From an uncultured marine group I thaumarchaeote (lineage in GTDB: Archaea > Thermoproteota > Nitrososphaeria > Nitrososphaerales > Nitrosopumilaceae), in assembly GCA_902606965.1 (NCBI GenBank), contig CACLIK010000004.1, positions 1 to 49,146 of the forward strand: a DNA stretch of 49,146 nucleotides, given 5' to 3'. Below, in pieces: positions 41,653-49,146 of the stretch. Numbering within the stretch: position 1 is the stretch's first letter; each line of letters opens with the position of its first letter. Position numbers and translations under genes: made by a program. Under the pieces are notes generated by a model. That model saw only the letters and a program-made list of their open reading frames with translations, searched no databases and was not told where the DNA came from.

Positions 41653-43698
41653 GTGAATAAACATATTCTGGGATTTTTAATTATATTTTCAGTAATATTA
41701 CTAAATCTTAGCAGTAATAACATTTTAGCATATGCTGAAGAGGAAAAAACTAACAGCATCGTTATGAAAGATTTAGATCTAATTGTTGAGGAATATGTTT
41801 CAGGATTAGATAAACCAGTATTAATTGATTTTATTGATGGGCAAATGTTAGTGATTGAAAAAGTTGGTACTGTAAGAATAATTAATAATGGTATTCTAAA
41901 CCCTAACCCAATATTAGAATTAAAAGTGAGTGAGGCAACCGAGGAGGGTCTAATCGGAATGTTAGTTGATGGTAATGATGTTTTTTTACATTATACCACA
42001 AGGGATACGAATGATGACTCAACATCAAATTGGTTTACAAAATATAGTTGGAATGGCAAAAAGCTGATTGACCCGATTGATCTATTATCATTTCATAAAG
42101 GAATTGGTATACATAATGCGGGTGTAATGATTAAGGATGAAAATGATGTAACGTTAGTTGCCATTGGTGACTTAGGACATGGTCAAAGTATGGACATGCA
42201 ACAAAGGGAAAACTTTCTAACAGAAGAAAATAACTACATAGGTTCAATAACATCTCTAAATGCACCAAATGAAGTCTATGCAATTGGAATACGTAATACG
42301 TTTGGATTAGATATTGATCCAATAACAGGAAAACTTTGGGATACAGAAAATGGTGTTGATACGTTTGACGAGATAAATTTGATAGAAAAAAACTTCAACA
42401 GTGGATGGAACAAAATCCAAGGGCCAATAAATGATAATGAAATACCAATGATTGATGGATACAAATATTCAGATCCTGAATTTAGTTGGGAAAGAACTAT
42501 TGGAGTGACAAGCATACATTTTATCCAATCACCATTATTCCCTGAATATGAAAATTCTGTTTTAGTAGGAAGTTTTCTAGGTGGACTATTGTATAAATTT
42601 GAGTTAAATGAGAATAGAGATGGTTTTAGATTTGATAATGATCAATTAAAAGATCTAGTTTTAAACAACGAAGACAACCCAAGTGAAATAATTTTTGGTA
42701 CAGGTTTTGCAGGAATTACAGATATTAAAGAAGGACCAGATGGTTCAATTTACATTGTAACTATAGGAGATGGGAAAATTTTTCGTATTTCACCAATGTT
42801 AACACCAACAGATTGGGAAGAACACATCCAAAATATTGTCGAATCAGACTGTCGTGATTTCACGAATTCAAAAATTTTTTCAGGATGTATTTATTCAGAT
42901 GAAGATTTTATTAGCAATGATTTTTCAAATAAGGATTTTAGATTTTCGGATTTTAGAAATTCTAATTTAACTGATGTTGATTTTCAAGATGCAAATTTAG
43001 TAAATGCAAATTTTTATAATGCAAAACTATCAAATGTCAATTTCTCAGGAGCGAATTTAGATTCAGCAGTTTTTCAAAATGCTGAATTAAAAAATATAAA
43101 TTTTGATGATGCAAGCTTAATTTCCTCTGATTTACAAAAAACCAGTTTGATAAATGTAAGTTTTATTAGCAGTAATCTAGCGAAATCATCTTTTGAAAAA
43201 GCGGTGTCAAACAGTCTACAATTAACTCATGCAAATTTAGAGAGGGCAAGTTTTGAGTACTCCAATTTGGAATTTGTGAATTTAGAAAATACAAATTTAT
43301 TTTTTACAAAATTTGATAATTCTGTATTAAAAAATTCTAAATTTAATGGGGCTAAATTATGGAAAACAAAACTAAATAATGTTGATTTGGAAAATTCAAG
43401 TTTTATTAAAACAGACAATTATTATACACAGTTTAAAAAATCAAATTTAAAAAATGTTGATTTTCAATCATCAAGATTAAGCCATGTTGATTTTACTGAT
43501 TCTAATTTGGTTAATGCGAATTTATTAGGTGTATATCCAGTTAATGCAATATTTGATAATACAAACTTGGATAATGCAGAAATAAACACATGCTTACAGC
43601 ATGATATAATTAGTAGAATTATAAACAAAATTTTAAGAAGCATTACAAACTTAAATTTTGAAGTTTTTGAACAATCATTGATCAGTGTTTGTAATTAA
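41653..43698 (+). CDS. Secreted glucose/sorbosone dehydrogenase-like propeller fused to pentapeptide repeats
   Basis: A 681-aa exported protein. Residues 1-27 are a signal peptide ending AYA. About 40-395 form a beta-propeller of the PQQ-dependent soluble aldose/sorbosone dehydrogenase family: LDKPVLIDFIDGQ, IGIHNAGVMI with the catalytic-type His, YAIGIRNTFGLDIDPITGKLWDTENG and DEINLIEKNFNSGWNKIQG, then GFAGITDIKEGPDGSIYIV. From about 410 to 650 there are roughly forty pentapeptide repeats of the ANLxN/DF type, forming a right-handed beta-helix. Such a fusion may bind or oxidise a surface glycan. GTG start. Confidence 0.78.
   Translation: MNKHILGFLIIFSVILLNLSSNNILAYAEEEKTNSIVMKDLDLIVEEYVSGLDKPVLIDFIDGQMLVIEKVGTVRIINNGILNPNPILELKVSEATEEGLIGMLVDGNDVFLHYTTRDTNDDSTSNWFTKYSWNGKKLIDPIDLLSFHKGIGIHNAGVMIKDENDVTLVAIGDLGHGQSMDMQQRENFLTEENNYIGSITSLNAPNEVYAIGIRNTFGLDIDPITGKLWDTENGVDTFDEINLIEKNFNSGWNKIQGPINDNEIPMIDGYKYSDPEFSWERTIGVTSIHFIQSPLFPEYENSVLVGSFLGGLLYKFELNENRDGFRFDNDQLKDLVLNNEDNPSEIIFGTGFAGITDIKEGPDGSIYIVTIGDGKIFRISPMLTPTDWEEHIQNIVESDCRDFTNSKIFSGCIYSDEDFISNDFSNKDFRFSDFRNSNLTDVDFQDANLVNANFYNAKLSNVNFSGANLDSAVFQNAELKNINFDDASLISSDLQKTSLINVSFISSNLAKSSFEKAVSNSLQLTHANLERASFEYSNLEFVNLENTNLFFTKFDNSVLKNSKFNGAKLWKTKLNNVDLENSSFIKTDNYYTQFKKSNLKNVDFQSSRLSHVDFTDSNLVNANLLGVYPVNAIFDNTNLDNAEINTCLQHDIISRIINKILRSITNLNFEVFEQSLISVCN
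42880..43600 (+). repeat. Pentapeptide-repeat coding region
   Basis: Fifteen-base periodic sequence encoding tandem pentapeptides with a central Leu or Phe, such as ANLVNANFYNAKLSNVNFSG. Interrupted near 43200 (KAVSNSLQLTH) and 43430 (NYYTQFKKSN). The units are diverged at DNA level. Confidence 0.75.
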
Positions 43699-43810
43699 CT
43701 AATTTAGATAAGTAAGATTCTGATTATTAATGATATTAAATAGGCAAAAACACTATTCAGCAAGATTTTTCATGAGAATATGTCTTGCGATGTGACGATT
43801 TGCTAGAAAT

Positions 43811-43820
43811 GTATAAAATT
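43811..43820 (+). promoter_or_regulatory. TATA-like box for the capsule-type gene at 43845
   Basis: GTATAAAATT is centred about 29 nt before the ATG at 43845 in a 146-nt gap, giving a predicted leader of only a few bases. Confidence 0.5.
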
Positions 43821-43844
43821 ATTGAGATAACGAGTTAATTAGAT

Positions 43845-45344
43845 ATGTCATCCGAGAAAATAATTTTCTGGGAATCAGGAAATTTTCTTTCCCTTTTTTT
43901 AGCTAATTCATTACAAAAAAAACTTAATGGTGAATTTTATGCAATAATTGATGTTCCAGAGAGACAAAAATTGTTTTATCAAAAACAAAAATTAGTTGAT
44001 TTTAAGAAAATTTGGTTTTTTCATGATGGTATATCTAAACCACGAAAAAATGTGGATATTGATTTTCTTACTTCTTTTGAGGAGAAATATAACATCAACC
44101 TTTGGTTACTTGCTTTGAATGAGAGATTATTCAATGAATATAACGAATTCTACAAATTTTCTAGGGAAGAAATTCTTTCTATTTTAGAGGATGAATGTAA
44201 AATGTTTGAAAAAATCCTAGCTTTGAAACCTAAATTTCTTATATCATACAAAAGCACATTTCACCATCACGAAATTTTTCATCAAATGTGTAAAATATCA
44301 GGTGTAAAACCATTAATTTTTAGTGCATCAGTTCTCGCAAATAGATGCATGATAACAGAAGAACCAAACATTCTTGACGATAAGAGAACCATAGAAGAGT
44401 TACAATCATCAAATAGAGATTTTGACGCACTTCAGAAATATTGGAAGAAATTTGAACTTAGAAAACAGTTTGGTGATACAACAGATACACTTAGAAAATC
44501 AAAAACACCAAAAATTAACGCGGGTTTAGATTTTGTTTTTTCACCGAATACTATTATAGAAAATAATTATGGCTATTATGGTCATACTAAGAGGAAGGCT
44601 CTATCAAATTATGTTGTTACTAGAATGAAGAAAAAAAATCGTAATGACTACATGGATAAGAACTTTTTAAAGGTTATAGACGATAGCACACCTTTTGTAT
44701 ATTTCCCATTACATCAAATGCCTGAACGAGAATTGCTTATAGCTTCTCCATTTAATACAAATCAAATCGAAACCATAAAACACATAGCAAAATCTTTGCC
44801 TATTGGATATAGATTATTTGTGAAGGAGCATCCAAGTCAGGTAACAAGAGAATGGAGAGACATCTCTTTTTATGAAGAAATTCTATCAATTCCTAATGTC
44901 CAACTTCTTCATTATTCAATTAAATCAGAGGACATTTTGAAAAAATGTTCACTGGTAATTACAATCCATGGAGCAGTTGGGCTAGAAGCTGCAATACATA
45001 AAAAACCAGCAATAATTTTCTCAGATTTCTTTTATTCTATTTTGCCTTCCGTACACAAATTACAATCCATTGAGGAATTACCTAGTGCTATTAGATCTTC
45101 GTTACGTACTAAAGTTCATGCATCTGATGTTGATAAATTTTTGAATTTACTTGAGGAGAACTCTATTGATTTTGATTTATTTGGATTTGAAGTAGATTAT
45201 CACAATTATTTTTTTAATGAAGGAAATCTATTAAATATTGAAATTGATGGAGAAAAAGTTAAACAGTTTATCAAAAAACATGAATCATCATTTGGTATGT
45301 TGGCGGATGAATTTATAAAGAAAATGCAGAAGATTGAGAAATAG
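43845..45344 (+). CDS. Capsule polysaccharide biosynthesis-type GT-B protein (KpsC/KpsS-like fold)
   Basis: A 499-aa soluble protein. The N-terminal half is helical and charged. The C-terminal domain has FVYFPLHQMPERELLIASP near residue 284, where a nucleotide-sugar-binding strand is expected, YRLFVKEHPSQ near 323, and VITIHGAVGLEAAIHKKPAIIF near 367, with the IxGxxGLEA donor loop of capsule-synthesis (Kdo-transferase-like) proteins. In bacteria such proteins build the Kdo linker of group 2 capsules; an archaeal version would use another acid sugar, for example a nonulosonic acid made nearby. ATG start with a TATA-like box. Confidence 0.75.
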   Translation: MSSEKIIFWESGNFLSLFLANSLQKKLNGEFYAIIDVPERQKLFYQKQKLVDFKKIWFFHDGISKPRKNVDIDFLTSFEEKYNINLWLLALNERLFNEYNEFYKFSREEILSILEDECKMFEKILALKPKFLISYKSTFHHHEIFHQMCKISGVKPLIFSASVLANRCMITEEPNILDDKRTIEELQSSNRDFDALQKYWKKFELRKQFGDTTDTLRKSKTPKINAGLDFVFSPNTIIENNYGYYGHTKRKALSNYVVTRMKKKNRNDYMDKNFLKVIDDSTPFVYFPLHQMPERELLIASPFNTNQIETIKHIAKSLPIGYRLFVKEHPSQVTREWRDISFYEEILSIPNVQLLHYSIKSEDILKKCSLVITIHGAVGLEAAIHKKPAIIFSDFFYSILPSVHKLQSIEELPSAIRSSLRTKVHASDVDKFLNLLEENSIDFDLFGFEVDYHNYFFNEGNLLNIEIDGEKVKQFIKKHESSFGMLADEFIKKMQKIEK

Positions 45345-45370
45345 ATTATGATAATAATATAGTGAAGCGT

Positions 45371-45824
45371 ATGGCAAATTTACAATTTACAATAAATTCT
45401 ACTCTTGAACCTGAGAAGTTGATGACTTTCATAACTGATTTTGAGTCTTACCAAAGTTTTTTTCCAGATCAAATAAAAGAAGTTAAAATATTAGATCGAC
45501 AAAATGGTGAAATCTTTACTGAAGAGACGATCGTGTTTTCTACTTTAATCAAGCGCCCATTTATTCAAAAATCACGTCATAAGATAATATCAGACAAAGA
45601 ATTATTCACGCAAATACTTGAAGGACCTGCAAAAAAACAGTACAGTTAAGATAACATGTATCAAAAATGAACAAGGAAGCCAAATTGAATTTGATGCTAA
45701 ACTGAAGCTGTCATTTAAAGCAAAATTTCTATCACCATTGATTAAAAAATTTTATAAACGATATCTAACTGCAATCATCTTTAAAATCACTGAACGCCAT
45801 CTTAAGTTACAAGAATCTAACTAA
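45371..45824 (+). pseudogene. SRPBCC (START/Coq10-like) protein gene split by a +1 frameshift
   Basis: The first frame, from ATG 45371 (GTG 45362 also possible), encodes the N-terminal strands of an SRPBCC lipid-binding fold (MANLQFTINSTLEPEKLM, FESYQSFFPDQI) and stops at 45649. The second frame continues the same domain (STVKITCIKNEQGSQIEF, SPLIKKFYKRYLTAIIF) to 45824. They join if one A is dropped from the A7 run at 45631-45637, giving LEGPAK-NSTVKI. It is either a real frameshift mutation, a sequencing error in a homopolymer or a slippage site. The joined product is about 150 aa, the normal length for the family. Confidence 0.8.
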
Positions 45825-45825
45825 A

Positions 45826-46530
45826 ATGGCTGAAAATTCACAAATGGTTAATTGGGACAATATTTTTCTCAATTCTAAAACTTTTCAAGAGAGAAAGCCA
45901 ACAAAATGGGCATTTCTTGAGGAGTTTTTTGTGAAAGATTTCTATGAAAAATTGTATGAAACTTATCCAAAAAAAGATGATAGCTGGTTTGTTGAATCAT
46001 CTAATGATAAATCAGCATATAGGAAATGGTGGGCAGGAAAAAAGAATGGTGATCATTTTGCAAGTGATGTAGAAGATCCAAATTTTAGCAAATCTTGGAA
46101 TGAATTTTACCATTATTTATTTTCCGATGAATTTCTGTCTAACATTCGTAAGTTTTCTGGAGTTCCTGTTAACAAAACAAAATTTGTAACGTTTATGCTT
46201 TTAACACGTGGAGGATACCAACTTCCCCACATTCATAATGTTGGACCTAATACATTGATCCTAATGTTTTATTTTAGTAAAAATTGGAAAAAAGGTGATC
46301 CTGGAGGAACATATGTAACACCAGAAGAGGATGAATCAAAAATGATCTTTGAGCCATATAATCTGGATAATAGTGTCATGATCTTTCATGATGGACCTCA
46401 TGCAGGACATGGTGTTAGATACATAGAGAAAGATGTTGAAAGGAGAGCTGTTCAGATTTATTTGGAAAAATATTCACCAGAAGAGGGTTGGAGTGCATAT
46501 CCTATTAAGAGAGAATTAAGAGAAATCTAA
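45826..46530 (+). CDS. 2-oxoglutarate/Fe(II) oxygenase-like protein with altered metal site
   Basis: A 234-aa protein of the prolyl-4-hydroxylase-like oxygenase type. The core LPHIHNVGPNTLILMFYFS (from residue 133) aligns with the HxD strand, and GHGVRYIEKDVERRAVQIYL (194-213) with the distal His (His195) and the 2OG-binding Arg (206 or 207). The first motif reads His135-Ile-His137, so the acid of the usual HxD is a histidine. It may therefore bind iron differently or be inactive. ATG 45826, one base after the SRPBCC stop. Substrate unknown. Confidence 0.68.
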   Translation: MAENSQMVNWDNIFLNSKTFQERKPTKWAFLEEFFVKDFYEKLYETYPKKDDSWFVESSNDKSAYRKWWAGKKNGDHFASDVEDPNFSKSWNEFYHYLFSDEFLSNIRKFSGVPVNKTKFVTFMLLTRGGYQLPHIHNVGPNTLILMFYFSKNWKKGDPGGTYVTPEEDESKMIFEPYNLDNSVMIFHDGPHAGHGVRYIEKDVERRAVQIYLEKYSPEEGWSAYPIKRELREI

Positions 46531-46573
46531 AACTAAGAAAAAGATTGTAGTAGGTTTTTTATAATCTGTTTTA

Positions 46574-47662
46574 ATGTGCATATCTATGGCTTCTAAAATG
46601 TATGCAACTGATTCAAAAGTACGATGGTTTGCGTCTGAAGGAGATATTAATTCTAAACTAGCATCAATCATAGGTAAAAAATTTGAAACATATAGAGAAA
46701 AATGGGATGCAGTAAATAGGTTTGAATTAGAAACTGATTTTCCTTTATTTTTACAATTAGAAACTAATCAGATCTGTAATTTGTTATGCCCATCTTGCCC
46801 AATTGGACAACCAGAGGCTTATACAAAATACATTTCTTCTGAAAAAATGGATTGGGAATTATATCAAAAAATAATTCTTGAAGGAGAAAAATACGACTGT
46901 CCATCTATGGAACCACAGGGGACAAATGAACCATTTCTTGATCAAAATCTTGAAAATTACATAAAGTTTGCAGCTGATCATGGTTTTATTGATATTATGT
47001 TAAACACAAATGGAACAATCCTATCCGAAGAACGTGCAAGAAAAGTTTTAAAATCTGGAATTACTCGGCTACGATTTAGTCTGGATGCTGCAACAAAAGA
47101 AACTTATGAAAAAGTCAGATTAGGTGCAAAATACGATGTGACTATGAAAAATATAGAAAGATTCCTCGAAATCAAAAAACAAGAAAAGTTTGAATTACCT
47201 ATGGTGGGTGTCAATTTTTGTAAGACAAAATTTAATGAGCATGAAGAGGATAAATTTATTGAAAAATGGATTGACAAAGTAGATTTTTTTGTCATACAAG
47301 ATTTCCAACCACCAGATCTAGATACAAATTATACAGCATTTCTACCGTCAAAATCTAACCTTAGAGAAAGCATTCAGGAGTCTGGTTATAACTGTCAACA
47401 GCCATGGCAACGAGTTTTAGTTCGAAGCAATGGAGAAGTTTGTCCTTGCTGTGCATTTTTTAGTACAGAGTTATCACTTGGAAATATGAAAGAACATAAC
47501 TTACACGAACTTTGGATCTCAAAGGAAATGCGTGAGCTACGCAGTATGCATAAACTAGGTAAATATGGGGAAAATCCATGGTGCAAAAAATGTGTTAATC
47601 ACATGGGTGGTGAATATGGTGATTCACAACTAATAGATATTAAAACTCCATCAAAAAATTAA
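46574..47662 (+). CDS. Radical SAM enzyme with SPASM-type C-terminal domain
   Basis: A 362-aa radical SAM protein. The cluster motif is CNLLCPSC (Cys68, Cys72, Cys75, CxxxCxxC), followed by EPQGTNEPFLD, LNTNGTIL and RLRFSLDAATKETYEKVR, typical of the SAM-barrel. The C-terminal part has paired cysteines in YNCQQPW, EVCPCCAFF and WCKKCVNH, a SPASM/twitch-like domain holding extra Fe-S clusters. Such enzymes do epimerisation, dehydrogenation or thioether chemistry on peptides and sugars. ATG 46574; ATG 46586 is also possible. Reaction unknown. Confidence 0.86.
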   Translation: MCISMASKMYATDSKVRWFASEGDINSKLASIIGKKFETYREKWDAVNRFELETDFPLFLQLETNQICNLLCPSCPIGQPEAYTKYISSEKMDWELYQKIILEGEKYDCPSMEPQGTNEPFLDQNLENYIKFAADHGFIDIMLNTNGTILSEERARKVLKSGITRLRFSLDAATKETYEKVRLGAKYDVTMKNIERFLEIKKQEKFELPMVGVNFCKTKFNEHEEDKFIEKWIDKVDFFVIQDFQPPDLDTNYTAFLPSKSNLRESIQESGYNCQQPWQRVLVRSNGEVCPCCAFFSTELSLGNMKEHNLHELWISKEMRELRSMHKLGKYGENPWCKKCVNHMGGEYGDSQLIDIKTPSKN

Positions 47663-47696
47663 TAATTGCAACCTGATTTCAATTTTAGTTTAAAAT

Positions 47697-48521
47697 TCAT
47701 CCTCTAAGTTTTTTCTTCACTGGTATTTCTGAATCCCACACTCGTTTTTTACCATCTCCCATTATAGCTTCTACACCATTGACATCTCTAACCATTCTTT
47801 CTAATCCACCAGGTTCTAATGATGCTGCTTGATCTGAACCATACATAGTTCTGTCTAAAGTAATATGCCGTTCTAATGAAGTTGCTCCAAGAGTAACTGC
47901 AATTAATGAGACTCTATAAGCACCAATTTCATGTCCACTATATCCTACATTACATCCAAATTCTTTCTTTAACATTGGAATGCATAAGAGATTTGCTTCT
48001 TCAATTTTCATTGGATATGAGCTATTTGTATGCATCAATTCAAAGGGACAACTATATTCTCTAAAGATATTTACTGCATTGCTAATTTCTTCCATAGTAC
48101 TCATACCAGTTGAAATGAATGTTTGTTTTTTTTCTTTAGCCACAGTTTTTAACAATTCATTATTTGTTAGCATCGCAGAAGCGATTTTATTATATTTCAA
48201 ATCATATTGGTGTAGAAATGATTGGCTATCTAGATCCCATGATGATGCAAACCAATCTATATCATAAAGTAGACAATGTTTATTGATCTCATCATATTCT
48301 TTTTTCCCAAATTCTAATCCTAGTTTCTGATCACGATTTGTATTTCCCCATGGACTTTCTCTTGGAGAATCTAGAACATCTTTAGAATAAACTTTTTCAA
48401 TTGTTCTTTTTTGAAACTTAACTGCATTACAGCCTGTTTTTTTTGCTATCTCTATTAGCTTTTTTGCAATTTCCAAGTCTCCATTATGGTTAATACCAAT
48501 TTCTGCGATAACGAATACCAT
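47697..48521 (-). CDS. neuB: N-acetylneuraminate synthase-family enzyme (NeuB-type) without SAF domain
   Basis: A 274-aa PEP-dependent nonulosonic acid synthase. VIAEIGINHNGDLEIAKKL near residue 4, CNAVKFQKRT near 31, YNKIASAMLTN, TFISTGMSTMEEI, MHTNSSYP, NVGYSGHEIGA and SLERHITLDRTMYGSDQAASLEP are all in place, covering the barrel and its metal and substrate ligands. It stops just where the C-terminal SAF domain begins in full-length NeuB (about 350 aa), ending PVKKKLRG. ATG start. It follows an SDR on the same strand, as in legionaminic/sialic acid gene sets. Confidence 0.9.
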   Translation of the reverse strand: MVFVIAEIGINHNGDLEIAKKLIEIAKKTGCNAVKFQKRTIEKVYSKDVLDSPRESPWGNTNRDQKLGLEFGKKEYDEINKHCLLYDIDWFASSWDLDSQSFLHQYDLKYNKIASAMLTNNELLKTVAKEKKQTFISTGMSTMEEISNAVNIFREYSCPFELMHTNSSYPMKIEEANLLCIPMLKKEFGCNVGYSGHEIGAYRVSLIAVTLGATSLERHITLDRTMYGSDQAASLEPGGLERMVRDVNGVEAIMGDGKKRVWDSEIPVKKKLRG

Positions 48522-48579
48522 ATTTTCGAGCGTCTTCTTTAATGTAATAAACTTATTTTATAATTACTATGTACTCTTA

Positions 48580-49146
48580 TTATTCGTCTTGAAGACCATT
48601 TGCTGACCATCCACCATCAACGTAAATATCTTGACCTGTCACATAGGATGAAGCATCAGATGCTAAGAATATACATGGTCCTAACAGATCATTTGTTTTA
48701 CCCCATCTTCCTAACATAGTATTTGCTTTCCTAGCTGTATACTTTTTTTTATTTCGATAGCTTTTCTCAGTCATTTTAGTAGCAATATATCCAGGTCCCA
48801 AATTATTTACTCTAATACCATATTTTCCACAATCTCTAGCTAATGATTTACCTAACATCTTTAATCCACCTTTTGATGCAATATATGCAGGATTATCAGG
48901 GAATCCAAATTCCGCATTAATACTTGTAATGTTAATAATTGAACCAGAACGATTTTTTTTCATTCGTTTCAAAACTTGTTGAGTAAAAATAAAAGCTCCT
49001 GTCAGATTAACGTCAAGTGTTTTAGTCCATGAATCTAAAGAATAATTATCTAGTTTATCTGGTATAGTTATTCCTGCGTTATTAATTAGAACATCTATTT
49101 TCTTATTCTTCTTAATTATTTCAGCACAAGTATTTTTTATCTCATC
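48580..49146 (-). CDS. Classical short-chain dehydrogenase/reductase, C-terminal part; 5' end off the window
   Basis: The frame is open to the last base, so the start lies to the right of the window. Visible parts are VLINNAGI, NVNLTGAF-like DVNLTGAFIFTQQV, NITSINAEFGFP, and the catalytic YIASK (Tyr-x3-Lys), then VNNLGPGYIATKMT and VTGQDIYVDGGWS at the C-terminus. FabG/SDR enzymes of this kind occur next to neuB in nonulosonic acid loci, where they reduce a keto intermediate. The TGxxxGIG cofactor loop is outside the window. Located 58 nt upstream of neuB on the same strand. Confidence 0.88.
   Translation of the reverse strand, partial: DEIKNTCAEIIKKNKKIDVLINNAGITIPDKLDNYSLDSWTKTLDVNLTGAFIFTQQVLKRMKKNRSGSIINITSINAEFGFPDNPAYIASKGGLKMLGKSLARDCGKYGIRVNNLGPGYIATKMTEKSYRNKKKYTARKANTMLGRWGKTNDLLGPCIFLASDASSYVTGQDIYVDGGWSANGLQDE

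Noticed and set aside
45826-46530. Methylphosphonate synthase as the identity of the oxygenase-like gene
   Set aside because: That enzyme is about twice as long with a different cupin layout; this one has a prolyl-hydroxylase-like core.
1-49146. Mobile element, integrase, CRISPR array or rRNA/tRNA genes
   Set aside because: No transposase or recombinase motifs, no regularly spaced repeats and no structured-RNA signatures seen on reading both strands; the only tandem repeats are the protein pentapeptides.

Overview
The window reads as part of a large cell-surface polysaccharide / glycoprotein-glycan biosynthesis island from an archaeon, most likely a marine ammonia-oxidising thaumarchaeon (Nitrosopumilus-like). 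The grounds are very AT-rich DNA; many genes whose ATG, GTG or TTG start lies about 24-30 nt after a TATA-like box with almost no leader; thaumarchaeal-style SRPBCC and AglD-like proteins; and phosphoenolpyruvate mutase in a glycan setting. The taxon is an inference. I see no rRNA, tRNA, CRISPR, transposase or integrase, and no gene-free stretch longer than 300 bases.

Layout. 1-7.2 kb: the end of an APS kinase (PAPS supply), a pyruvate-kinase-like mini barrel, a membrane-anchored CDP-glycerol-type transferase, a GT4 glycosyltransferase, a methyltransferase, an anchored alpha/beta hydrolase and an AglD-like flippase-fold protein. 7.2-13.5 kb: a DegT aminotransferase, two nucleotide-sugar SDRs, a methyltransferase and a GT2/GT-C pair. 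13.5-22.1 kb (minus strand): a mirrored GT-C/GT2 pair, a second DegT aminotransferase, PEP mutase (phosphonate entry enzyme), a sugar epimerase, a GT4 and a sulfatase-fold membrane protein. 22.2-27 kb: a 62-aa membrane protein, a methyltransferase, a GT2 and two back-to-back bifunctional enzymes (nucleotidyltransferase-kinase and HAD phosphatase-nucleotidyltransferase). 27-32.2 kb: an SDR with an altered catalytic motif, a polysaccharide deacetylase, a hexapeptide acyltransferase, then an overlapping FkbH - acyl carrier protein - MaoC hydratase - holo-ACP synthase operon. 32.2-38 kb: a GT2, RmlA, RmlB, an RmlC-like cupin and a large GT-B enzyme. 37.8-40.2 kb and 47.7-49.1 kb: a nonulosonic (sialic-like) acid set made of an SpsF-type cytidylyltransferase, two NeuB-type synthases, two GNAT acetyltransferases and an SDR running off the right edge. 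40.4-47.7 kb: a Wzx-type flippase, a secreted glucose-dehydrogenase/pentapeptide fusion, a capsule-synthesis-type transferase, a frameshifted SRPBCC gene, a 2OG-oxygenase-like protein and a radical SAM/SPASM enzyme.

How it fits together (inference): nucleotide-sugar genes make deoxy-, amino- and nonulosonic sugars. GT2, GT4, GT-C and GT-B enzymes assemble them and flippase-type proteins export lipid-linked units. The decorating chemistry includes phosphonate (PepM), methyl groups, acetyl groups, possibly sulfate and, most unusually for an archaeon, an acyl group carried on a dedicated acyl carrier protein with its own holo-ACP synthase.

The best candidates for something undescribed are the ACP cassette at 29.5-32.2 kb, the PepM-centred phosphonate branch with no visible decarboxylase, and the pair of bifunctional activating enzymes at 24.2-26.9 kb.
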